From Aurantiochytrium sp. KH105 (lineage: Eukaryota; Sar; Bigyra; Thraustochytrida; Thraustochytriidae), in assembly GCA_003116975.1 (NCBI GenBank), contig BGKB01000108.1, forward strand, positions 170,666 through 234,665: a stretch of 64,000 nucleotides of DNA. The letters are read 5' to 3'. This document shows, in pieces, positions 1 to 7,899 of the stretch (position 1 is the first letter of the stretch; the number at the start of each line of letters is the position of its first letter). A program made the position numbers and the translations under genes. The notes beneath the pieces are model-generated. The model was not told the origin of the DNA, did no database searches, and was given only the letters and a program-made list of their open reading frames with translations.

Positions 1-164
1 ACACTGCTCTGCAACGTCTCAAGGAGCAGGGAGCCTACTTGACGACCTCGGAGACGGTTCTCTTTGACATTATGCGTGACTCATCGCACCCGAACTTTCG
101 TCAAATCAGCAAGCTCATCAAGGAACACAACCAGAAGCTTGCCAAGCTCCAGTCCACGCTCTAA
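1..164 (+). CDS. Isochorismatase-domain (ISOC-type) protein, C-terminal end only
   Basis: The window opens inside a reading frame (codons start at base 3) that runs 53 codons to a TAA at 162-164. The visible protein reads ALQRLKEQGAYLTTSE, then VLFDIMRDSSHPNFRQISKL, then LIKEHN. From family knowledge this matches the C-terminal end of ISOC1/ISOC2-type isochorismatase-fold hydrolases, where a helix with 'GA[FY]L[ST]TSE' is followed by a 'HP.F..I.KLIKE' end. The catalytic Asp/Lys/Cys residues would lie upstream of the window and cannot be assessed. These proteins are small and their cellular substrates are poorly defined, so no reaction is assigned. The family call is fairly secure from the motif alone; gene length and start are unknown. 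Confidence 0.72.
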   Translation, partial: TALQRLKEQGAYLTTSETVLFDIMRDSSHPNFRQISKLIKEHNQKLAKLQSTL

Positions 165-544
165 GTCAGCTTGCCTGACCAACATTTTTTTTAATCAGTA
201 CGAGTTCAACTGCTCTTGCTCATGGCCACATGTCTCGCTTTCTCTGTCAATCTCATGATAGTGCTATCTCGCCTTGGATGAATGGAACCTCGTCTCTTAC
301 GTGAATTTGATCTTGATGCAGACCGCGATGGACATCATCTTGCGGGAAACGTCACTCTTTCATGATGTGCACAGTTTGCGCCTCCACCGTCTTCTTGTCG
401 TTCGTTTAGAACGGATTGCTCCGAGTCGCTTCAGCGATGTTCACGAAAAAATCACGAAAGGAGCGATTGCTTATATGAGGTCAAGAAAAATAATTTAAAC
501 GAGCTCCGCACTCTCCTGTTGTCGTTGTTGTCTATTTTCTCCAT
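165..544. other. Intergenic stretch, no gene seen
   Basis: 380 bases between the ISOC-type gene and the end of the DUF707 gene (tail to tail). It contains a short T run near 186-193. The only frame of note (274-498) opens on a non-ATG codon and resembles no family. I see no RNA gene or clear terminator. Confidence 0.6.
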
Positions 545-1526
545 CTAACCTTGTTCCTCATCGCGCTTTGCGGGCTCGTCTTTAGGATCACCATTGTGAT
601 CTTCGCCCTTAGGATCACCATTATGATCCTCGTCTTTGCGAGACTCTTCTCGTGAACTCTGACGATCCGATGCGGATGCAGAGGAAGATGACTTGGCGGC
701 ATTCTTGTCGGGAACCTCCTCAAAGGTTCTCTTTCGAAAATCGCGAAAGTTGAAGCGGCGCTGCAGGTCAAAGTATTCCCGTTGTGGATCAATCTTGAAA
801 CGATGATAAAATGACGACTGAACGCCAAATGCCTGTTGTGGGCGTGTGTGCTCGACGGGCGTGGCGTCAATGACACCAATGCCTTGAAAGTTTAGCATCG
901 TAGGCCACAACATATCGAGCCCCCAACCGGACTTGGCATCATCACTGTCAAAGGTGTGCTGCACATACTCGAGAGCATCGACTCTGAAAAAAGGACACAT
1001 GATCTCGACAAAGTTCGAGTAGTGCAAAAGAACGCCTTCTCGGCGCTTGATGATCTTTCTGTACTGTGGCTGAATGTTTACGTCCAGCAGCGCCGGCTGT
1101 CCCATGAGAAGATCGTCATCTTGAGCTATTCGGAACATGCGCAAGATATCAATAGGGTCTATGCGCAGATCATCGTCGGGCATCCATATATAGGCATACT
1201 TGCGCCACGAGCACTCTTTGAGCGCGCGTCGCATGAGTTGCCACTTGGGGCCTTCGCTTTGCAAAAAGTATTTCGCCTGCCCGCGGTATTTTGCGGCCGT
1301 CTCGTCGTTGGTTCCGTAGTAAACAATGCAGAGATCAAAACGCCCGTCCTCGTTCCAAGGTTTTGCTTTGTCATGTAGCGAGCCGTCGCCGGCGGCGAGA
1401 ATGACAAGGAACCTGTCGCGCACCCTGTCCAGCTCACGCCCGGGCCACATCCAGCGGGCGTGTCTTCGAGCGGGTGCGCGCGCCGGTTGAGGCCCGCGCG
1501 GAGGACCTCGGCCTTGGTGAGGTTGA

Positions 1527-1571
<45 letters not shown>

Positions 1572-1819
1572 TGCTGCTGTCTTTTAAGGCGGTTCTTGGC
1601 GCCACCACGACCACCGCGTCTTCGTCGCTTAGCGGCTGGACGGTCCCCACCGTGAGAGGCATCGTCGCGTCCGCTCCGGTCACGCTCTACAACGTCCTTG
1701 TCGTCGCCATCCTCTGCATGGTGTCGCCGCTTACGCGACGCTTCGTCTCCTCCGCGCTCGCGCTCGGGCTTGCGTTCATCGCCGCCCACGTGCACGTTGA
1801 GCAAGGCCTCAAAGTCCAT
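545..1819 (-). CDS. DUF707 (putative glycosyltransferase-like) protein with charged, polyQ-containing N-terminus
   Basis: 424 codons if translation starts at the ATG at 1819. The frame stays open to an ATG at 2041, but the extra 74 residues look non-conserved. The first ~130 residues are low complexity: Arg/Asp/Glu rich, a basic RRRRGGRGG patch, then a glutamine tract at about residues 81-97 encoded by CAG/CAA repeats. The core from about residue 130 shows the DUF707 (PF05212) signature: FLVILAAGDGSLHD, DLCIVYYGTN, a YFLQSEGPKWQLMRRAL block, YAYIWMPDDDL, a QPALLDV segment, FVEIMCPFFR, SGWGLDMLWP and VIDATPVEHTRP. The DDDL acidic cluster and the order of these blocks resemble nucleotide-sugar-dependent glycosyltransferases, but the activity is inference. 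The C-terminal ~55 residues are Ser/Lys/Asp/Glu rich and include a repeated GDPKGEDHN unit. No signal peptide or membrane helix is obvious with this start. Confidence 0.85.
1529..1580. repeat. CTG/CAG trinucleotide tract (polyQ coding on minus strand)
   Basis: A near-pure GCT/CTG run with one or two TTG interruptions. On the minus strand it codes the glutamine tract of the DUF707 gene. Such tracts vary in length between alleles. Confidence 0.85.
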
Positions 1820-2348
1820 GGTCGCGGCCAATGCTACGACGATGGAGATTTGGTTTGGTGATGACCACCGTATTGGCCACCGTTCATACATAAACCACCA
1901 GTATTGTGTCGGGGTCACGGGCGATTCAACGAGTGCGTGCGCGGAGTTTCGCGAACGACAGCATCTTCTGCAAGAACTTGCTGGTGTGCGATGTCGAAAA
2001 GGCGACAAGAATTTGGATTTATCGGTGACGTTGTGAGTCATTCAAGTTGCTCAGATCCCGCACGCTCAGAATACGGACCTTGCGGAGTAGAGTCGTCTAG
2101 TTGCTATGAGCGAGAGCAATGGTGCATACGGGAGAAGAGATCGGAGAGGGTGGAAAGAATCTAAGTTGTTTCAACGAATTGAAAAGGCGATAAGCATTGC
2201 GCATCCCTGCAGACACGAAACACCCCCTGGCAAGTGCGCAAGAGGTCAATTTGCAGCTATGGACGCAGCCAACGCGGCTTACTTGCTTGCATGCTCGCTC
2301 GATTGCTTGCTTGCATGCTTGCTCGCTCGCTCGCTCGCTAGATGCATT
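1820..2348. other. Upstream region of DUF707 gene; contains GCTT/GCTC tetramer repeats
   Basis: 529 bases between two minus-strand genes. A GCTT/GCTC tetramer-rich stretch lies at about 2281-2341 just past the end of the RING/B-box gene. No RNA gene is recognisable. Short frames here have no family features. Confidence 0.55.
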
Positions 2349-3749
2349 TTACTGAATAAAGCAGCCGTACTCTGCACCGTCGGCGTTGTTGTTGCCAGTG
2401 ACGTTACGGAGAATGTTCTTTTGATCATCGTTGGCCGAATAAGAGGCGAGGACGTCGGCGTCGACCTGACCCGAGGCGATCTCCTCGACCAATGAGGCAT
2501 CGGCCACAGAGGCGTAGGCGGAGACAAGGTTGGGAATCTTGTCCGAGAGAATGACAGGAAGCTGGGCGTCGACGGCCGGCTCGTGGTCCGGCTCACCCGA
2601 AGAGGACCCAGCGGAAGGATTCGTCGAGGGCACGTTGCAAATGGCATTGACCTGCTCCTGGAGCACATAGGTGAGGTAGATGACCTCGAGATCGTTACTG
2701 TGCTTGAGCACGAGGTTGACGTTGGCGACACTGTCCTCGATGCGTGCCTTTTCTGTGTCAATGGCGTTCACCTGGTAGTTGAGGACCTTTTCTTTGGAGT
2801 CGTGAAGAGCCTGGAGGGCCTGGAGAGTTTCCTGCTCGCGCTGGTCAAGGGCCTTGCGGATTTCGGCAAAGTTTGCCGAGACGGCAGCCTTTTGCTCGGC
2901 GAGGGTCTCGTGGAGCTCCTTGAGAACGGTCTCGTTTTGCTTCCGTCCCTCAATAAGCGAGGCGCGCTGCAAAAGGGCCTCGCTGACGCCGTGCTCGACC
3001 TCCTTTTGGCGCTCGGCGCGCACGTCCGTGACGAGGGCATAGTCCTTGCCCTTGAACTCGCCCTTGAGTAGGCAGACTTGGCAGCAGCCAAGTTCTTCCT
3101 CGGTGCAAAAGTACTCGATGTCATTGATCGGGTGGCTCTCGCACTTGGGCGCTGCCGTCATTTCGCTGTGAGTAAGAGGCTCGGGCGAGTGGTCGCGAAA
3201 GATGGGCGCGGCGTGGGTCACGTCCCAACACGCTTTGCACGTGTAGGCGTCGCAGACTGTGCAGCGGTACTCGCTGGCAGACTGTTCGCAGTTCTGGCAG
3301 AGAATCTTGGAGTCGTGGAGCAGCTTGACGATACGGGCCATGCGATCGTTGGGGAAGGGCTCGGCAAAGTGCTCGGAGCTGGCGAGATGGAGCTTGTCCT
3401 TGCAGGTGGGGCACTGCACGGGCTTTTGCTTCTTTTTCTTTGGGCGCGGGGGCGCGTCTCCGTTGGCCTGATCGCCATCCTCGTCCTCGTCGTCATCTTC
3501 ATCTTCGTACACGACCTGTCCGAGCGGGCGCCCGTTGTAGGTCTCCAAGCACTTTTTGCAAAAGGTATGCAGGCACGGAAGGGTCACCGGCTCTGTAAAA
3601 TAGGTGTCGCAGACTTGGCACGTCAGGCTTGACAGGGGCGGCAAGGCGTCCTGGGCGTCGTGGGAGGTCTGGCTCGCGGGCGCCGCCACGGCGGGCTCGG
3701 ACCCGTTGGCCAAAGTGCTCGGCATCGTTTCCGTCTCGGCAGTGGCCAT
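2349..3749 (-). CDS. TRIM-like RING finger / B-box / coiled-coil protein (probable E3 ubiquitin ligase)
   Basis: 466 codons from the ATG at 3749; the frame two codons earlier opens on TTG. A RING finger begins at about residue 44 (CQVC, then PCLHTFCKKC, closing with CPTC). An acidic then basic, low-complexity loop of ~35 residues is inserted before the last Cys pair. Two B-box-like zinc sites follow: CQNCEQSASEYRCTVCDAYT with a following CKACWDVTH, then a second beginning CESHPI and including YFCTEEELGCCQVC. Next comes a long Gln/Glu/Lys-rich coiled coil (about residues 235-340) of the B-box C-terminal type. The tail of about 100 residues matches no TRIM C-terminal domain that I recognise. 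RING/B-box/coiled-coil order is the TRIM plan, and RING proteins of this type usually recruit an E2. The substrate is unknown. It is head to head with lumazine synthase, 907 bases away. Confidence 0.85.
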   Translation of the reverse strand: MATAETETMPSTLANGSEPAVAAPASQTSHDAQDALPPLSSLTCQVCDTYFTEPVTLPCLHTFCKKCLETYNGRPLGQVVYEDEDDDEDEDGDQANGDAPPRPKKKKQKPVQCPTCKDKLHLASSEHFAEPFPNDRMARIVKLLHDSKILCQNCEQSASEYRCTVCDAYTCKACWDVTHAAPIFRDHSPEPLTHSEMTAAPKCESHPINDIEYFCTEEELGCCQVCLLKGEFKGKDYALVTDVRAERQKEVEHGVSEALLQRASLIEGRKQNETVLKELHETLAEQKAAVSANFAEIRKALDQREQETLQALQALHDSKEKVLNYQVNAIDTEKARIEDSVANVNLVLKHSNDLEVIYLTYVLQEQVNAICNVPSTNPSAGSSSGEPDHEPAVDAQLPVILSDKIPNLVSAYASVADASLVEEIASGQVDADVLASYSANDDQKNILRNVTGNNNADGAEYGCFIQ

Positions 3750-4656
3750 CGTCAAAGCAAAAACCTAGCTTGTCTTCTCGACTCTCTCCCGCACAAGCAC
3801 TGCTTCGTGCCTTGCGACTGCAGGTCTCGCGTCCCCTGTCGTCGATGCGCGTCCCTCTATCGCGCGTGTCGAATTGTTTGTTTGTTTCTTTGTCTGTTTC
3901 CTCGTGTGTCTGTCTCGGTCGTTGCCGATGGCGGGTATTGCCTGCGCTGCTCTGCTTGGTCGGCTCGAAATCTTCGCGGCCACCATGCTGTCGCTTTAGC
4001 GCACTTGTGAGGGGCATTAGCCGACTTGGCGCCCGCATAACTCACTTGGATTCCCCCTTGGGGTCACTTTACTTGTGCGGCCGGGGCGCATACTTCACTT
4101 GTGCGGCACATGCTCTACTTGAGCGGTGCATACTGTAGTTGCGCGCGCGGCCTATTCTCCACTTTGAGACGCCACCTTTGTTCCCCTTTACAATAATAAT
4201 GGTCCACTTGTATGATGCGAATCGCTCGCTCGCCCTGTCTAGCTAGCTAGCTAGCTCTTGCGAGCATTCCCGAGGACGCTACTGGCGCCGCGCGAGCAGC
4301 TGCTCCCGGCGACAGGGGTCGCGTCCCGACAGTCGCGCTTGCCGGTATTTCGCCCGCGCCTCCATGCAGGTTCTTGGCGACATTTGCGAGAGTCCGCCTG
4401 AACTTGTGCCGCGGGAAATGTGATCTTCTTGCAGTGTCTGGTCTTTCTATCTCTCCCGCCTTGTTGTCGCGTCGCCCTTGCGAAGCCCGGCCTTCCAGCG
4501 GCGCAGACCTGGATCACAGCGCGTACGGAAAGCTTGCCAAGAGCACAGACGCAAAGCGGGGAGGCAGCGCGCGCGGCAAAGCTTGAAGCCACTCTCGCGA
4601 CACAGACGAAGGTCGAGCCGAGGAAAGCAAAGCAAAGCAAAGCAAAGCAAAGCATC
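3750..4656. promoter_or_regulatory. Shared divergent upstream region with repeated ACTTGTGCGG-type elements
   Basis: 907 bases between the starts of the RING/B-box gene (-) and lumazine synthase (+). Between 4003 and 4210 the plus strand carries ACTTG cores at 4003, 4024, 4044, 4071, 4097 and 4117, with variants AGTTG at 4137 and ACTTT at 4161 and another core at 4206. Four of them continue as ACTTGTGCGG, ACTTGAGCGG or close forms. Spacing is 20-27 bases. A further ACTTGTGCC abuts an E2F-like GCGGGAAA at 4411-4418. A (CTAG)n palindromic run lies at about 4238-4257. The same element, read as GCGCAAGTG, recurs upstream of CCT5 and the bZIP gene. Function is inferred from position only. Confidence 0.5.
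4624..4654. repeat. (AAAGC)n pentanucleotide repeat immediately before the lumazine synthase start
   Basis: About six AAAGC units end three bases before the ATG at 4657. They probably lie in the 5' untranslated leader. The five-base unit is not compatible with codon-length expansion, so it marks non-coding leader sequence. Confidence 0.8.
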
Positions 4657-5160
4657 ATGTCGGTGGTAAAGGGCCTCAAGGCCGCGGCGGAGCCCGTGTC
4701 TGGCGCCGGCCTGCGCGTGGGCATTTGCTACACGCGATGGAACGATGAGGTGATCGAGGGACTGCGGTCCGGATGCGTGGCCGAGCTCAAGAAGATGGGC
4801 GTCGAGGACATTGTCGAGAAGCAGGTGGCGGGCGCTTACGAGCTCCCCTTTGCGGCCAAGTGCATGATTGCCAGCACCGAGGTTGACGCCGTGGTCTGCA
4901 TTGGTTGCCTCATCAAGGGCTCCACGATGCACTTTGAGTACATTTGCGAAGCTACCTCGCAAGGTATCATGCGCGTGGGTCTCGACACTGGCGTGCCTGT
5001 GATCTTTGGCGTGTTGACCTGCCTTACGGACGAGCAGGCACTCTACCGTGCTGGTCTCACCGAGGATGGCGGCCATAACCATGGTCCCGAGTGGGCGACC
5101 ACGGCTGTGGAGATGGCCATTATGGGCAAGGAGAGCGGCGTCCGCACCAAGAAGGCATGA
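4657..5160 (+). CDS. RIB4: 6,7-dimethyl-8-ribityllumazine synthase (riboflavin biosynthesis)
   Basis: 167 codons, the normal family length. The enzyme condenses 5-amino-6-ribitylamino-uracil with 3,4-dihydroxy-2-butanone 4-phosphate to make the direct precursor of riboflavin. Visible motifs in order: YTRWNDEVIEGL (substrate loop near residue 25), GAYELPF (the PGSFELP loop), GCLIKGSTMHFEYICEAT with the conserved His that acts in catalysis, GVLTCLTDEQALYRAG with the phosphate-binding Arg region, and GHNHGPEWATTAVEM near the end. The NHG form in the last motif is also known from fungal RIB4 proteins. The start at 4657 gives a normal N-terminus; the frame is open upstream but starts there on non-conserved sequence. 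No organelle-targeting extension is evident with this start. It is head to head with the RING/B-box gene and 215 bases tail to tail from the ORAI-like gene. Confidence 0.95.
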   Translation: MSVVKGLKAAAEPVSGAGLRVGICYTRWNDEVIEGLRSGCVAELKKMGVEDIVEKQVAGAYELPFAAKCMIASTEVDAVVCIGCLIKGSTMHFEYICEATSQGIMRVGLDTGVPVIFGVLTCLTDEQALYRAGLTEDGGHNHGPEWATTAVEMAIMGKESGVRTKKA

Positions 5161-5375
5161 GTTTCCTTCTCTCATGTTGCTTCGTCCTGATGTGTAGCAC
5201 TTCATGAAGAGCAAACAGCTTGAAAACCATACTCGTCTTCTCTTGCCTTGCTTTTCTTTTCTTGCTTTGTCTTGTCGTGTGCTGTCTTGAACTTGGTCTT
5301 GGTCTTGGTCTTGTCTCCTTGCTTGCTGAATGGATGCCCGAATTGGGAAAAGCTTGATGGCACCACCACGACGCG

Positions 5376-6230
5376 TTAGACGTTAGTTGCGAGCCGGGAA
5401 GAGGCTGGCTGCGTGCTACGAGAGTATGGGGTAGCCGTAGAACGTGCAGCGCCCTCTAAGTCATCGGCTCCTCCCATTTCATTGCCCATCGTCATGTCGT
5501 GGAGGAAGTCATCGTGATCTTCATGCTGCAAGCGGCCACTTCCCGATGCAGCGGCGCCGGCCTCGTGCAATGTCCGGCCGCGATGGGAGCCTTGGTGCTG
5601 AGAATTGATACGGCGTTGTGAAGCCTCACTGGGCATGTGCTCAACGTTAAATGTGGCCTGCTCGGCGAGGTAGCTGCCCCATTTGAGATGAATCGAAAGC
5701 CAGTACATGATCGCCACGGCGCAAATGACTGTAATGAGCCCAGCAATGGGGAGATACTCGAAAAAGAGGACCCAGCCCGCCAGCGCAAGGTTGAGCATGA
5801 ACATGGGCACGCCAATGGTGAAGAACCAAAAGGCGCGCATCCAATCTTCTTCGCAGCGCAAGACCCAAAACTGCTGAAAGGGCATTTTAGCGCGTTCGAG
5901 ATCAAATGCCTTGAGCACGCCTACGAGCATGAGGGTGCAAATGACAAAGGAAAGACTCATGATGCAGACTGTAATGGCCGTCGAGAGGGCCCAGAGACCA
6001 ATGAGGACCGCGGGCACATCGTTGGATGGAATGTTGAGTTCGATGAGGACCACCACGCTAAAACCGGCGATAAGCGCGGCAAGGTTTGCGATAGACCGCA
6101 GCTGCTCTACCTTTTCGTCAATCTGTCTGCGCAGGATCTCCAGCTTGCGGTACTTGATCTCCTCCTCGCGCCATTTGGTGGCGAGATGGACGTCGGCCAG
6201 GGCCAAGCCGGCGTTGAAGAGCTCCGCCAT
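5376..6230 (-). CDS. ORAI: ORAI-type store-operated calcium channel homologue
   Basis: 284 codons from ATG 6230. Four hydrophobic segments fit the ORAI/CRAC layout: TM1 about residues 49-67, TM2 about 74-105, TM3 about 135-160, TM4 about 163-185. TM1 reads NLAALIAGFSVVVLIELNIP, which aligns directly with ORAI1 TM1. Glu64 sits at the selectivity-filter Glu106 position, Val60 at Val102, Phe57 at Phe99 and Gly56 at Gly98. The position of the basic gate residue Arg91 is Asn49, and Arg83 aligns with Val41, so the cytosolic basic plug of animal ORAI is weakened. A charged helix (residues 20-45) precedes TM1 as in the ORAI N-terminal extension. The C-terminal ~95 residues are His/Gly/Ser rich without a clear STIM-binding coiled coil. 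No STIM gene lies in the window. The call rests on the TM1 pattern and topology. Confidence 0.82.
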   Translation of the reverse strand: MAELFNAGLALADVHLATKWREEEIKYRKLEILRRQIDEKVEQLRSIANLAALIAGFSVVVLIELNIPSNDVPAVLIGLWALSTAITVCIMSLSFVICTLMLVGVLKAFDLERAKMPFQQFWVLRCEEDWMRAFWFFTIGVPMFMLNLALAGWVLFFEYLPIAGLITVICAVAIMYWLSIHLKWGSYLAEQATFNVEHMPSEASQRRINSQHQGSHRGRTLHEAGAAASGSGRLQHEDHDDFLHDMTMGNEMGGADDLEGAARSTATPYSRSTQPASSRLATNV

Positions 6231-6873
6231 CTCGTTTGTTGTTGTTGTTGTTGTTCTTTGTCGAGCTCGGCGGGTCTTGCGCGCGGGGGCAAGCGAGGGA
6301 GCGGACGCGTGGACACGGCTTCGTGCGTCGGGCTATACTGCGTTAGTAAGCTTTTCTTTGACTGCATGCAAGTTGCCAAGAGGCCGAGCTCTTTTTCCCC
6401 TTTTACTTACTGGCGGAATACTTTTAAGGTCTTTACGACAATTGGGTGCCCTCTTTTGCATCTGAGGATGCGAGGAGGAGCACGACAGAAAATAACGACC
6501 ACAAAAGACTTGATCATGAGAGAATGCAACGTACGACCTGAGCTAGCAGAAGTGCAGCTGTCAGAAATCAGAGGTCTCTTTGCGCGACTCTACTAATTTG
6601 TTCAAGTAGATACGAAGTGATCGCGTTGAAGAGATGAAGTTGTTTGACTCCTAATTTGAAGATGAAGCCAGTAGTCTCTACTTGCATGATATCAGTATCG
6701 AGCAGCGTCATGGCGCGACCGTGGTCTTTATTTTTGGAATATCCTTGCGTAAAAAGGAAAAAAGCAGAGGAAAGGGACGTACTCCGAGCCGAGGATCGCG
6801 ATTTTCAAAGTAGTCTCTGAGCAGCAGCGACAGGTCATTGACTCATACTTTCAGTGCTGCACACGGAAGAGGG

Positions 6874-6904
<31 letters not shown>

Positions 6905-7313
6905 CTGAAAAAGAACAACCCCCAAAGTACGTTCATCCATGAGTGCCCGGAAATTCTCCATTTACGTGCGGTGAAAATCGAAAGCGGCAGGAAGGTCTGG
7001 CTTAGCAGCTCCATCAAAGTCATCTGTAGCTGTCTTGGAACGCGCAATGACCTGAATGCTGCTTTAAAATGATTCTGTGCAGGGCAACGCAACGCAATAG
7101 CTCTAAATGCTCATAGCAAAGCTCACTCTTGCCATGAATGCCAGTTTTCGTGCTTCTTGTAAAAAAGACATACTTTCACCAACGTTACGCAATGTACTTT
7201 TGGTGTCGTCTGAACGAACAAAAAGCTATGAGCAAGTGAGGATTCATTACGTAGGATGGTGTTCATCAATACGGAGCAAGTTACGTTGTGTTGCTGACAA
7301 CCTGCAACGGCAG
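6231..7313. other. Gene-free, comparatively AT-rich stretch
   Basis: Begins with a (GTT)n run at 6238-6254 just upstream of the ORAI start (on its minus-strand leader). From about 6600 the base composition becomes visibly more AT-rich than neighbouring intergenic DNA. A T26 tract lies at 6879-6904. No protein family or RNA gene is recognisable in any frame. Confidence 0.6.
6879..6904. repeat. T26 homopolymer (A26 on minus strand)
   Basis: An uninterrupted run of about 26 T. On the minus strand it is a poly(A) run downstream of the AT-richer segment with the tandem duplication, so it could be the tail of an old retrocopy or a plain slippage tract. Confidence 0.9.
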
Positions 7314-7600
7314 TAACACAAGCATAGGCTTTTCTTTTCTGACATTTGGTGAAAGTCGATGAATGTCTTATGTAGCCGCGTAGATTCCAGGAGAACTCGC
7401 ATTTTCTAGTAATGGCAGGAATTCGAGTAAACGCTCTGATTTTACAAGTTCTGAGAGCTCTTTGCTCGTACAAGTCCGTTCTCGATCAGGCGTGTTTGCG
7501 CAAGTGCCATCATTGCAGAGATTTTTTGCAAAGGAACACAAGACGTGTCTCGATGAGCTTATTGAATTACTTCGAGGAGAACGTTGTGCTCGGCAGAGCG
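7314..7600. repeat. Tandem duplication, copy 1
   Basis: 287 bases starting TAACACAAGCATAGGC and ending GTGCTCGGCAGAG plus one base. It is repeated directly at 7601-7899 with roughly 90% identity by eye. The main difference is a 12-base block present only in copy 2. Each copy holds a short open frame on the plus strand starting at an ATG (7412 here) and TTTGCGCAAGTGCC. No known protein is recognised. Confidence 0.85.
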
Positions 7601-7899
7601 TAACACAAGCATAGGCTTTTCTTTTCTGACATTTGGTGAAAGTCAATGAATGTCTTGTGCAGCCGCGTCGATTCCAGATTTTTAGGGAGGAGAACCCGCA
7701 TTTTCTAGTAATGGCAAGAATTCGAGTAAATGCTCTGATTTTACAAGTCCTGAGAGCTCTTTGCTCATATAAGTCCATTTTCGATCAGGCGTATTTGCGC
7801 AAGTGCCAAAATTGCAGGGATTTCTTCCAAAGGATCACAAGACGTGTCTCGATGAGCTTATTGAATGACTCTGGGGAGAACGTTGTGCTCGGCAGAGCT
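7601..7899. repeat. Tandem duplication, copy 2
   Basis: 299 bases directly abutting copy 1. Relative to copy 1 it carries scattered substitutions, mostly transitions, and a 12-base insertion near 7677-7688. Its plus-strand frame starts at ATG 7711. The frame stays open in both copies, but the protein resembles nothing I know and may be chance. Confidence 0.85.

Noticed and set aside
274-498. 74-residue plus frame after the ISOC-type gene
   Set aside because: Begins on a non-ATG codon, short, and no recognisable family.
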